From assembly GCA_017453085.1 (NCBI GenBank), contig JAFTKV010000177.1:1-12011 (forward strand): DNA of 12,011 nt, written 5' to 3'. Below are positions 1 through 7,656 of this stretch, piece by piece (position 1 is the stretch's first letter; each line of letters starts with the position of its first letter). The position numbers and the translations under genes were made by a program. Origin of the DNA: Clostridia bacterium (GTDB taxonomy: Bacteria > Bacillota > Clostridia > Oscillospirales > CAG-272). Below the pieces are notes generated by a model. The model did not search any database. It was given only the letters and a program-made list of their open reading frames with translations, and had not been told where the DNA came from.

Positions 1-2205
1 ACCACCGTGCTGATCCATCGTCTGGGTTATATGGTGCACGTTTGCGGCATCAATCCCGCTTCCATCCTCACCGTGACCTATACCGTCGCGGCTACCGAGG
101 AGATGCAGGCACGCTTTGCCGCCAAATTCGGGCGCGAAAATGCAAATCGGATGGAGTTTCACACTATCAACGGTATCTGCCAGAAGATCATCCACTACTA
201 CTGCGCCACCTACGGCAGACAAGCACCCGAGCTGATCAAAGAGAGCGAGCAGGCGAAGTTGGTGAGCGACCTCTACCGACAGATCGTGGGCGAGTATCCC
301 ACCGTCAGCGACGTGAAAAATGTGCAGTCTGCCATCACTTACATCAAAAATATGCGCCTTTCCGATGAGCAGATCGACGCATTTAAGAGCGATCTGCCTA
401 AGATCGCAGAACTGTACCGTGCCTACTGTGCCGAGCTGAGACGGCGCAATCTGATGGATTATGACGATCAGATGCGCTACGCCCTCGCATTTTTGGATAA
501 ATGCCAGCCCGTGTTGGCACATTTTCAAGATCAATTCCGCTATCTCTGCGTGGACGAGTCTCAGGATACCTCCAAGATTCAGCACGATATCATCAAACGG
601 CTGGCGTCCAAACACGGCAACCTCTTCATGGTGGGCGATGAGGATCAGAGCATCTACGGCTTCCGTGCCGCCTATCCCGAGGCGTTGATGAGCTTTGAAA
701 AGGACTACGAGGGGGCAAAAGTGCTTCTGATGGAACAGAATTTCCGCTCCACCGTGGAAGTAGTCGCCGCCGCCAATGCTTTCGTGAAGGAGAACCGTTT
801 CCGCCGTGAGAAGGTGATCGAGGCCACCCGTGGAAGCGGTCTTGCGGTGCAGAAGATCAACGCCATCGACCGTACGGCGCAGTACAAATATCTCTTTGCC
901 CTTGCCGAGGATTGCGACAGTGACACGGCAATCCTCTACCGCAACAATGACAGCGCCATGCCGCTGATCGACCATTTTGAGCGGAAGGGGATTGCTTACA
1001 ACTGCAAAAAGCCCGAGGAAGCCTTCTTTTCCAATCGTGTGGTGGGTGACATCACCGACATTATCTACTTCGCCCACGCGCCCACGGATGCTGAGCTGTT
1101 TATGCGGATCTATTATCGCTTTGATCTTCGCATTCCCAAAAAGGCGGCGGAGACCGCCTGTGCGTTGGGCAAGCGAAGCGGAAAACCGCTATTGGAGGAG
1201 CTGGCATCCGTCCCTGATTTGCCCGGCTATGCCAAGGATGGCGTGATCGAGCTGGCGCAGATGATGGAGTTGCTCCCCTCGGACAGCGCCGTGGATGCCA
1301 TCGACCGCATCTGGAACCGTATGGGTTACGGGCAGTATGTGCAGAACAACAAACTGGATCGAGGCAAATATGCCATCCTCCGAATGCTGGCGGCAAACGA
1401 GCCGTCTGCACTCTCGCTCCTGCGACGGTTGGAGGAACTGCAGGGGATCGTGCAAATGCACACCAACAGCAGTGCCAACAAGCTGACGCTCTCCACCATT
1501 CACTCGTCCAAGGGGCTGGAGTATGAGAGAGTCTATCTGCTGGACGTACTGGACGGGATCCTGCCCTCGATTTCGGCAGAGGATGCGAAGAGCGACGAAG
1601 AGATCAAGCTCTATGAAGAGGAGCGGCGGCACTATTACGTCGCTATGACCCGTGCCAAGGCGGAGTTGTATCTATTCACTTGTGAGCAAGCATCTTCCGC
1701 ATTCACTGCCGAGGTTATGCGGAGCCTTCCTCGTGAAGTGATAGATGACAGCGACGTGCTGTCTTTCGTGAAGAAGAATCTCTGCGGCAAGTCCTACACC
1801 CATCGGACGAAAGGGAAGGGAGTTGTGACCGCCCAATGCGGCGAGTGGCTCTTGGTAGAGTACACCGGCGGAGGCGCGGCGCTGATGACGCTCTCCCAGA
1901 TGATTGCAGAGCGGGATCGAACGCCGGTGTATGAGACTTCCACTATCAAGGAAAAGCCGAAGAAGGGAAGACGTACTTCACCTGTGCCGCTGATCGCCCA
2001 CGATCTTAAAATGTACACCGCAAAGATGCTGGTGGGCAAGCGAGTCAAGCACACCAAATTCGGCGCCGGCACCATCGTGGCGGTGGAAGAACGACCCGAC
2101 AGCATCACCAAGACCGCAACCATCCGATTCGAAGGGATGACGGCGACGAAGAAACTGGCTCTGCCCGGATCGGTGGAGAAGGGGTATTTGGTGATAGAGG
2201 GATGA
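1..2205 (+). CDS. UvrD/PcrA/Rep-type superfamily 1 ATP-dependent DNA helicase (5' end cut off by window)
   Basis: This family unwinds duplex DNA 3'-5' with ATP, in repair and replication restart. The reading frame is open from base 1 and begins TTVLIHR, the residues that follow the Walker A lysine in GxGKTTVL. The start codon and most of Walker A are therefore outside the window; 734 residues are visible, close to full UvrD/PcrA length. Helicase motifs appear in the family order: Ia (TYTVAATEEM), a TINGIC block, Walker B DESQD (codons 553-567), motif III GDEDQSIYGFRAA, motif IV NFRST, motif V STIHSSKGLEYERV, and motif VI YYVAMTRAK (1633-1659). The last 55 residues (VKHTKFGAGTIVAVE) match the Tudor-like tail of PcrA/UvrD. 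Motif Ia differs from the usual TFTNKAAxEM and Walker B has S where F is common, so it may be a paralogue rather than the housekeeping PcrA. The family call is very secure; the exact gene is not. Confidence 0.96.
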   Translation, partial: TTVLIHRLGYMVHVCGINPASILTVTYTVAATEEMQARFAAKFGRENANRMEFHTINGICQKIIHYYCATYGRQAPELIKESEQAKLVSDLYRQIVGEYPTVSDVKNVQSAITYIKNMRLSDEQIDAFKSDLPKIAELYRAYCAELRRRNLMDYDDQMRYALAFLDKCQPVLAHFQDQFRYLCVDESQDTSKIQHDIIKRLASKHGNLFMVGDEDQSIYGFRAAYPEALMSFEKDYEGAKVLLMEQNFRSTVEVVAAANAFVKENRFRREKVIEATRGSGLAVQKINAIDRTAQYKYLFALAEDCDSDTAILYRNNDSAMPLIDHFERKGIAYNCKKPEEAFFSNRVVGDITDIIYFAHAPTDAELFMRIYYRFDLRIPKKAAETACALGKRSGKPLLEELASVPDLPGYAKDGVIELAQMMELLPSDSAVDAIDRIWNRMGYGQYVQNNKLDRGKYAILRMLAANEPSALSLLRRLEELQGIVQMHTNSSANKLTLSTIHSSKGLEYERVYLLDVLDGILPSISAEDAKSDEEIKLYEEERRHYYVAMTRAKAELYLFTCEQASSAFTAEVMRSLPREVIDDSDVLSFVKKNLCGKSYTHRTKGKGVVTAQCGEWLLVEYTGGGAALMTLSQMIAERDRTPVYETSTIKEKPKKGRRTSPVPLIAHDLKMYTAKMLVGKRVKHTKFGAGTIVAVEERPDSITKTATIRFEGMTATKKLALPGSVEKGYLVIEG

Positions 2206-2235
2206 GAGCGTTCGGCGTGCAATAAGGTCTAACGG

Positions 2236-2278
2236 CACACAAAAACTCGTGAGCTATCGCTCACGAGTTTTTTGTGTG
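2236..2278. terminator. bidirectional intrinsic terminator between convergent genes
   Basis: A long inverted repeat has arms at 2236-2254 and 2259-2278 around a TATC loop. The GC-rich core is ACTCGTGAGC/GCTCACGAGT. It is flanked by A5 on the left and T6 on the right, so either strand gives a hairpin followed by U residues, and the outer CACAC/GTGTG bases can also pair, leaving one bulged base. It lies 30 bp after the helicase stop codon and 16 bp before the stop of the opposing ATPase gene, so it probably ends transcription from both sides. Confidence 0.92.
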
Positions 2279-2294
2279 ACAGGGATTATATAAG

Positions 2295-3518
2295 TTAAAT
2301 CATCCAAATCGGCACAATATAATTCTCGGCATTCAGTGCAGAGAGCTTCGGACGCATACAAAGGATTGCGCCGTTGCCGCGTGGAACGGAGGCTTTGTCG
2401 AGAAGATTGAAGGCATTCAGTAGTTCGCTGCCGGGATTGACGGAGCGCTTGATCTCCAGCGGATGGAGCAAACCGTCGCTCTCGATCACCATATCAATCT
2501 CGTTGGAATTGCTGTCTCGGTAGTACCACAAAAGGCACTCCTTCGCATTGTTATGGTAGGACTTGAGCAGCTCCGCTACCACGAAGTTTTCAAGAATTGC
2601 GCCGTTGATAGCGCCGTTCATCAAGATTTCGGGTGAGGAGTAGCGTGTCAGATATGCCACCAAACCCGTGTCGAAGAAATAGAGCTTCGGTGTTTTTACG
2701 GTGCGCTTCAACAGATTGTTGGAATAGGGGCGCAGGAAGAAGATGACATCAGACTTTTCCAGCACCTGCAACCAGCGTTTTGCGGTGTCATCCGAAACGC
2801 CAACGTCCTGCGCTATATCGTGGATATTGAGCATTTGCCCTGTGCGGCAGGCAGCGGCACGGACAAAATCACGGAACAGAAGCGGATCGGCAAGCTGTAC
2901 CTGCTCTTTCACGTCTCGGTCGATATAGGTTTGCAGATAGCTGGAATAGAAGACATCACGGTCAGAGAATTTACCACTCACAAGTCCGGGCATGGAACCT
3001 CGCCAGATGCGCTCGTAAATTTCAGTGAGATTGGCAGGCACATTGGTTTTCTCTCTTGCCTTCAATGCCTGCAGATCCAGCGAGAACGGCGTGCATTCCC
3101 CGGAGCCGTAGATTTCGTGCTGGGACAGGCTGGACATATGCAGAATCGCCACTCGGCCGGCAAGGGATTCTTGCGCAAGCTCCATCAGTTTGAATGCCTG
3201 AGAGCCGGTAAGCCAATACGTGCCGGGCGCAGCCCCCTTGTCAATCTCCATCTTGATATACGAGAAAAGCTCGGGCGCATACTGCACCTCGTCGATCATA
3301 ATCGGTGTTCGGTGCATGGTAAGGAACATTGCAGGATCACGCTTTGCAAGTGCTCGCTCCTCCAGGTCGTCAAGGGTAACATATTCACGAGCATCATCCA
3401 TAAGCTGACGCAGAACAGTGGTCTTGCCAACTTGACGGGGGCCGGTGATCAAAATACAGGAATACTCTTTGGAAAGAGCAATAATTTTATCTTCAAGATC
3501 ACGTTTGATGTAAGCCAT
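2295..3518 (-). CDS. AAA-family ATPase with DUF4143 domain and PD-(D/E)XK-like C-terminus
   Basis: This 407-residue protein has the three-part layout of the widespread, poorly understood DUF4143 ATPases. Residues 1-130 form the ATPase core: Walker A GPRQVGKTT (26-34), Walker B IMIDE (73-77), the family's YWLTGSQ segment, and SLAGR with a conserved arginine. Residues about 195-290 are the DUF4143 region (YIDRDV, then a winged-helix-like stretch from about 230, then YFFDTGLVAYL). The C-terminus keeps ENFVVAELLK and a nuclease-fold pattern, EID (340-342) followed by EIK (355-357), as in PD-(D/E)XK enzymes; whether it cuts DNA is unknown for the family. The start is well placed: AGGAGG (3527-3532 in plus coordinates) lies 8 bases from the ATG. 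It stands alone, with its own promoter and two operators. A role in mobile-DNA or stress response is sometimes guessed for such genes, but nothing here proves it. Confidence 0.94.
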   Translation of the reverse strand: MAYIKRDLEDKIIALSKEYSCILITGPRQVGKTTVLRQLMDDAREYVTLDDLEERALAKRDPAMFLTMHRTPIMIDEVQYAPELFSYIKMEIDKGAAPGTYWLTGSQAFKLMELAQESLAGRVAILHMSSLSQHEIYGSGECTPFSLDLQALKAREKTNVPANLTEIYERIWRGSMPGLVSGKFSDRDVFYSSYLQTYIDRDVKEQVQLADPLLFRDFVRAAACRTGQMLNIHDIAQDVGVSDDTAKRWLQVLEKSDVIFFLRPYSNNLLKRTVKTPKLYFFDTGLVAYLTRYSSPEILMNGAINGAILENFVVAELLKSYHNNAKECLLWYYRDSNSNEIDMVIESDGLLHPLEIKRSVNPGSELLNAFNLLDKASVPRGNGAILCMRPKLSALNAENYIVPIWMI

Positions 3519-3540
3519 GCAGAAATCCTCCTGACGCTTA

Positions 3541-3559
3541 AATACGATTCTATCTTATT
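3541..3559. promoter_or_regulatory. downstream operator, second copy of the palindrome (AATACGAT-TCT-ATCTTATT)
   Basis: It has the same half-site and spacer length as the copy at 3592-3610. One half-site carries a single change (ATCTTATT for ATCGTATT) and the spacer bases differ. It overlaps the last 3 bp of the -10 box and covers the expected transcription start, a classic position for a repressor. The spacer differs while the half-sites are kept, which argues for a protein site rather than a chance repeat. Confidence 0.83.
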
Positions 3560-3585
3560 TTAGCATAAACGAGCGCCTTTGTCAA
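3557..3585 (-). promoter_or_regulatory. sigma-A-type promoter of the DUF4143 ATPase gene
   Basis: Read on the minus strand, -35 TTGACA (3580-3585) and -10 TAAAAT (3557-3562) are separated by exactly 17 bp. One base differs from consensus. Transcription should start near 3550, about 32 bases before the ATG. A promoter this strong on a lone gene makes sense if it is normally held off, which fits the palindromes on both sides of it. Confidence 0.88.
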
Positions 3586-3591
3586 GGCTAA

Positions 3592-3610
3592 AATACGATG
3601 CGATCGTATT
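3592..3610. promoter_or_regulatory. upstream operator, perfect 19-bp palindrome AATACGAT-GCG-ATCGTATT
   Basis: Both 8-bp half-sites match perfectly around a 3-bp spacer, as for a dimeric DNA-binding protein. The site ends 6 bp upstream of the -35 box of the ATPase promoter. The same sequence recurs on the other side of that promoter, 51 bp away start to start, or about five helical turns. Confidence 0.85.
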
Positions 3611-3753
3611 ATTTCCTAAATAATCCAATTAAATACTATAAAACAACAGTAGAGGAGGCGTTGCCTACGATTGTACGCACAAATCTTTGGAATCAATAGA
3701 GGCTTGGAAACCGTATGAGCGTATGTGTTACGAGTATGCCCGAGCGATCGCCC

Positions 3754-4533
3754 TTACTCTTCTTGTTTATTTTCCGCCTTGGGAGATTGTTCGTACCGCT
3801 CCTTGTAGGCTTTGGAAAAATGGCTCAGATCATAAAAACCGCAGGACAGGGCGATCTCGGTGAGCGGGATGCCGCCCCGCTCCACTAGCATAGACGCTTT
3901 TTCCAAGCGAAAGTTCAGTATGGCACGCTGGGGGGAAATGCCTAAATTCTGCTTGAAGATGCGGTAGAGGTAGGAGCGGCTCATGTGCAGATGATCGGCC
4001 ATTGCCTCTACTGTCAGTGCATCTGAATAATGTTTTTCCATGTAATCGTAGCATTTTTCCAGGTAGCGTCCACCGCTTCGCTCTTTTTCCTCCATGGCAA
4101 CGGTACCCATCAGGAGGTAGAAGGCGCCCATTGCTTGTTCGTAAGAGTTGAGCTGGTAGTTGGAAACCAGCCCGATCAGAGTGGGGATCACGCTGCCTTC
4201 GTCACGATAGACGAAACAGTGCGCCCCCGGCTCTAGCCCGTGACGGCGCAAGATCTCCTCGGTTTCATTGGTGGCTCCCACACCTACCCAAACGTATTCC
4301 CACGGATCGTCTTTGTCGGCAACATAGGTGGATACCTCTCCGGGGGAGAGAAGAAACCCTTCCCCTGTTTCCAGCGTATACTCCCCCTGGGGGGTAAAGA
4401 GCCGTCCCTTCCCCCGAATGACGAAGTGGAGCAGAAAATATTCACGGATGGCGGGGCCGAAGCGGTGTCCCTTTCTGCAGCATTCATGCCCTAAAAAGGC
4501 TCGGCAGGGACTGTTGAGGGTTTCGATTGGCAT
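3754..4533 (-). CDS. AraC-family transcriptional regulator with cupin-like sensor domain
   Basis: Predicted sugar-responsive activator of the divergent carbohydrate block. I place the start at the ATG at 4533 (MPIETLN, 259 aa): AGGAGG sits 5 bases before it (4539-4544). The in-frame ATG at 4569 lies at the predicted transcription start and has no ribosome site. Residues about 25-95 look like the AraC cupin ligand domain (YFLLHFVIRGKGRL, then LSPGEVSTYVADKDDPWEYVWVGVGA), as in raffinose/multiple-sugar regulators. Residues about 158-254 are the double helix-turn-helix domain: LTVEAMADHLHMSRSYLYRIFKQ, then PLTEIALSCGFYDLSHFSKAYKERYEQSP, the family signature. Since such regulators usually act on neighbours and this gene is divergent from a secreted GH-D hydrolase, control of 4856-11777 is likely. 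The ligand is unknown. No clear terminator follows the stop. Confidence 0.95.
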   Translation of the reverse strand: MPIETLNSPCRAFLGHECCRKGHRFGPAIREYFLLHFVIRGKGRLFTPQGEYTLETGEGFLLSPGEVSTYVADKDDPWEYVWVGVGATNETEEILRRHGLEPGAHCFVYRDEGSVIPTLIGLVSNYQLNSYEQAMGAFYLLMGTVAMEEKERSGGRYLEKCYDYMEKHYSDALTVEAMADHLHMSRSYLYRIFKQNLGISPQRAILNFRLEKASMLVERGGIPLTEIALSCGFYDLSHFSKAYKERYEQSPKAENKQEE

Positions 4534-4574
4534 GGGATCCTCCTGTGGGTAAAAACGTTTGCTTTTCATAAAAA

Positions 4575-4603
4575 ATTATAGCATACATTCTGGACAAATG
4601 CAA
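4575..4603 (-). promoter_or_regulatory. promoter of the AraC-family regulator, extended -10
   Basis: On the minus strand TATAAT (4575-4580) is preceded by TGC, giving an extended -10. A partial -35, TTGCAT (4598-4603), sits at 17-bp spacing. Expected transcription begins near 4568, leaving a leader of about 34 bases with AGGAGG just before the chosen start at 4533. Confidence 0.72.
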
Positions 4604-4773
4604 CAGATACACAACCAAGCCGGTAAAAATCATCTGCCAAAACTTGCAGGTTGAAACATAACGGTGCAGTGTGTGTCGATTCTTACCTATTATTATAACA
4701 TATTCTCACGTCCGATGCAACATGATTACCTGTATTCGCAACATAAATACAATCCAATCAACCCGATCGGCGA

Positions 4774-4803
4774 TATAATAAAATTGTAGAGTAAAGTATA
4801 CTT
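4774..4803 (+). promoter_or_regulatory. probable promoter -10 and palindrome of the glycoside hydrolase operon
   Basis: TATAAT (4774-4779) is a perfect -10 box, but no -35 resembling TTGACA occurs at 16-18 bp, as expected for a promoter needing an activator. An 8-bp palindrome CCGATCGG (4763-4770) lies in the spacer. A 10-bp palindrome AAGTATACTT (4794-4803) lies just past the expected start and could bind a repressor. The rest of the 322-bp divergent gap (4534-4855) holds no gene; the AraC-protein sites should be in it, but I could not pick out a convincing repeated half-site. Confidence 0.5.
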
Positions 4804-4855
4804 GTGTGCTGTATGATCCAAGCGATCAACGAGCAGTAGGGAAGGAGAATCTCTG

Positions 4856-7534
4856 ATGAGCGCAAAGAAATACATCAAAGCGATTGCCCTTGCTTGTTCG
4901 GTAGGGCTGATGCTCCCGATTCTGGGGACGCCGAGCTTCACTGCGGCGGCAGGCGACAGCGAAGAGGCTGCCCCCGTCCTCGTTTTGGAGGCGGAGCAGG
5001 GAAAGCTGGGCGGTAACGCTTCGATCAGCGGAACCAAGGTAGGCAACATCGGCCAAAACGGCGGTACGGTGGAGGGAAAAGTCACCTTCGACGATCTGGC
5101 GATCCCCGCCGACGGCGAGTATCGTCTGCAGCTGCACTATTTTTCCGGCTCCGACGACCGCTATTTCAATCTGACTACCGATTTCGGCAAATACAAGCTG
5201 GATTGCCCCTCCACCGGTAGCTTCAGTAAGGTGGGGACGATCAAAATCAACGTTGATCTGAAGGCGGGCGGCAGTCTGACGGTAGGCTCCGACTGGTACG
5301 GCCCCGACCTGGACAAGATCGAGGTGTTCGAGACCCAGCAGGCAGTTTTCCCCGATCGGGACTATACCGATGCCGACACGGTGACATGGGAGGATGTTAT
5401 GACCATTGATCTGCACAACGGAACCTATTCTGTCCTGAGCGGCGGGAAGGTTATTCTGCAAAACGCCCACGCAGAGGTGGAGCTTAACGGTACGGTCATT
5501 TCCTCGGATGACTTTGTCCAGCACAGCTATACCGAGGACAAAGAGAGCGGCACGCTGACCTTCACCCACACCGACCATCCTACCTTCGGCGGTACCATGA
5601 CCCAGTTCTTCTATCCAAAAGAAGGCTATCTCCTCACCGAGGTTCGGATCACAGGTGCGGAGGGTGAGAGCCTTTCCACCAACCGCATCACGCCTCTGGC
5701 GGTCTACCAGAAGAGCGTAGGCGTTGAGAACGGCGTGTTTGTTCAGATCCCCTTCGACAACGATATGTGGGTAGAGCCTGCATTTATCGGAGTGAAAAGT
5801 CTGCAGCAGGTCACCGGCTACGAGGTGGCGGCGTACTATAACGCCGATACCTCGGCGGGTCTGGTGATCGGCTCGGTTACTCACGACACTTGGAAGACGG
5901 GCATTACGATGCAGGCACAACGGGGCGACGTGATGAGTCTTGCCCTCTACGGCGGTGCGGCTAATATCCTTACCCGTGACAACTCCCCCCACGGCTATGT
6001 AACGGGAGAGACGGTCAGCTCGCCCCTCACCTTCATCGGCTATTTTGACGATTGGCGAGAGGGCTTTACCGCCTACGGCAAGGCAAACGCCGCAGTAGTG
6101 CCGCCCAAGGAATCCGTGCAGGACGTTCCCATCGGATTTAACTCTTGGGGCGTGCTCCAGTCCTCGGTGAAATACAGCCAGATGATGGATATCTCCGATT
6201 ACATCAAGGACAACCTGCAGGACGCATGGTCCGAGGACGGTGCGGCGGTGTATGTGAACATCGACTCCTACTGGGATTTTATCGCTGCCAATGATCCCGA
6301 TTGCAATCTGAATCTGGAATCAGCGCTCCGCTCCTTCGTCGCCCGTTGCCGTAAAAACGGGCAAAAGCCGGGCATCTATTTCACGCCCTTTGCCACATGG
6401 CAGGGAGACGAGGCGGCGCTGAAGTCCGCACGGATCGACGGAACCGACTACACCTTCTACGATGCCGCTATGAAAAGGTCCGACGGCTCGGGACTCTACG
6501 GCAAGCTGGACGGGGGCTACGCCCTCGACCCCACCCATCCCGGCACCGTCAAGCGGATGGAGGATCAGCTGAAGTACTTCATTCGGCTGGGCTTTGAATA
6601 CATTAAGCTGGACTTTATGACCCACGGTGCGGTGGAGGGTCAGCACTATGATCCTTCCGTGACCACGGGTATGCAGGCATATAATCAGGGAATGGCAAAG
6701 ATCGCAGAGATCTGCGCAGGCAAGATGTACGTCAATCTCTCCATCGCTCCCCTCTTCCCCTATCAGTACGCCGACGGACGGCGTATCAGCTGTGATGCCT
6801 TCTCCTCGCTGGACAATACCATGCACGTCCTCAGCTATCTCACCGCCTGCTTCTGGGAGAAGGAGATCTACCCCTATCCCGACCCCGACCATCTGGTGGT
6901 CACGGGTGTGTCTGAGGGAGTAGCACGCTGCCGTGTGACGGCAGGCGCGATTGCGGGAACCAGTTTCCTCGTGGGAGACGATCTTTCTTCCATTAAGGAA
7001 GGGTCGGTAAACCACAAGCGGATTCAAAAGATGTACGGCAACAAGGACGTGATCGCAGTAGCGAAGCTGGGACGGGCGTTTGCGCCCTACACCGTCACGG
7101 CGGGCGAGCGTTGCGCCGATGCCTATTGGTGCGAAGTAGACGGCGTGCTCTATCTGGCGATATTTAACTTCGAGACCAAGAAAGCCGATCTGACCTTCGA
7201 TCTGCAAACCCTCATCGATTCGCTCCCTGCCGATGCGGTGGCGAAGGAGCTGTGGAGCGGAAAGAACGCAGAGCTTAGCGGCATGACGCTGACCTGCTCG
7301 GTGAAGGGACAGGACGCCTCCCTTTTCCGCATCGGTACGCCCGTAGAGGAGTCGGAGCAAGGCGGCTCCACGGACGTCGAGAACCAAGCGCCCCAGGGAA
7401 GTGAAACGCCCACCGATCCCACTGACAGCGGCTCGCTGCCCCTGATCATCGGTGGCATCGCCGCAGGCGTGGCAGTTGCAGCAGTGGCTACGGCAGTCGT
7501 CCTGCTCCGCAAACGGAAAAAGCGCAGCGAGTGA
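4856..7534 (+). CDS. secreted, membrane-anchored clan GH-D glycoside hydrolase (alpha-galactosidase type, GH27/GH36-like) with CBM-like domain
   Basis: Predicted extracellular retaining glycosidase removing alpha-linked galactose or a related sugar. It has 892 residues. A Sec signal peptide (KKYIKAIALACSVGLMLPIL) is probably cut near residues 31-32. Residues about 41-160 form a CBM35/CBM6-like beta-sandwich (LEAEQGKLGG... DGEYRLQLHYFSG... DLDKIEVFE). Residues about 175-415 are a beta-rich domain as in GH36, and about 425-720 the catalytic barrel: GFNSWG, VYVNIDSYWDF, PGIYFTPFATW, YIKLDF with the likely nucleophile D586, and RRISCDAF with the likely acid/base D647. A beta domain follows. After a TP-rich linker, a hydrophobic helix (861-884) and a KRKKR tail anchor it; no LPxTG is seen. 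AAGGAG (4842-4847) precedes the ATG. It is first in the block driven from the divergent gap. Exact substrate is not readable: alpha-galactosidase is most likely, and alpha-N-acetylgalactosaminidase or another GH-D activity is possible. Confidence 0.9.
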   Translation: MSAKKYIKAIALACSVGLMLPILGTPSFTAAAGDSEEAAPVLVLEAEQGKLGGNASISGTKVGNIGQNGGTVEGKVTFDDLAIPADGEYRLQLHYFSGSDDRYFNLTTDFGKYKLDCPSTGSFSKVGTIKINVDLKAGGSLTVGSDWYGPDLDKIEVFETQQAVFPDRDYTDADTVTWEDVMTIDLHNGTYSVLSGGKVILQNAHAEVELNGTVISSDDFVQHSYTEDKESGTLTFTHTDHPTFGGTMTQFFYPKEGYLLTEVRITGAEGESLSTNRITPLAVYQKSVGVENGVFVQIPFDNDMWVEPAFIGVKSLQQVTGYEVAAYYNADTSAGLVIGSVTHDTWKTGITMQAQRGDVMSLALYGGAANILTRDNSPHGYVTGETVSSPLTFIGYFDDWREGFTAYGKANAAVVPPKESVQDVPIGFNSWGVLQSSVKYSQMMDISDYIKDNLQDAWSEDGAAVYVNIDSYWDFIAANDPDCNLNLESALRSFVARCRKNGQKPGIYFTPFATWQGDEAALKSARIDGTDYTFYDAAMKRSDGSGLYGKLDGGYALDPTHPGTVKRMEDQLKYFIRLGFEYIKLDFMTHGAVEGQHYDPSVTTGMQAYNQGMAKIAEICAGKMYVNLSIAPLFPYQYADGRRISCDAFSSLDNTMHVLSYLTACFWEKEIYPYPDPDHLVVTGVSEGVARCRVTAGAIAGTSFLVGDDLSSIKEGSVNHKRIQKMYGNKDVIAVAKLGRAFAPYTVTAGERCADAYWCEVDGVLYLAIFNFETKKADLTFDLQTLIDSLPADAVAKELWSGKNAELSGMTLTCSVKGQDASLFRIGTPVEESEQGGSTDVENQAPQGSETPTDPTDSGSLPLIIGGIAAGVAVAAVATAVVLLRKRKKRSE

Positions 7535-7553
7535 GGCTCTCGTGCCGTGCCAA

Positions 7554-7597
7554 CAGAGACGGGTTCGTCTCTGACATTCGAAGGACGGTGACCGTCC
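7554..7597 (+). other. two consecutive hairpins in the gap between operon genes 1 and 2
   Basis: Hairpin 1 has an 8-bp perfect stem CAGAGACG/CGTCTCTG with a GGTT loop (7554-7573). Hairpin 2 is GGACGGT-G-ACCGTCC (7583-7597). Neither is followed by a U run, so they are not typical terminators. In the 122-bp gap they could mark mRNA processing or protect the downstream message, letting the surface-protein gene be expressed at a different level from the hydrolase. I see no clear promoter in the gap. Confidence 0.6.
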
Positions 7598-7656
7598 AAT
7601 CATTTCGTACTCTATTAACGGCCAGCGAGCCGAGATCATTTTAGGAGGATAAAAAA

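Noticed and set aside
3661..3699. Possible 12-codon TTG-start peptide after AGGAGG
   Set aside because: Only 2 bases separate the AGGAGG from the TTG, and there is no sign of selection or of an attenuator structure.
3643..3753. Short open plus-strand frame with protein-like residues (ESIEAWKPYERMCYEYARAI) that could be a gene remnant
   Set aside because: No start codon near the AGAGGAGG at 3651-3658, it runs into the antisense of the AraC gene, and I recognise no family; chance cannot be excluded.
4826..5992. Long minus-strand open frame of 388 codons opposite the GH-D hydrolase gene
   Set aside because: Its codons mirror the hydrolase frame, it has no ribosome site or recognisable domain, and the plus-strand gene shows signal peptide, catalytic motifs and anchor.
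6320..7639. Minus-strand open frame of 439 codons
   Set aside because: Shadow of the hydrolase gene; its protein is low in recognisable motifs and rich in His/Arg/Gly from reversed codons.
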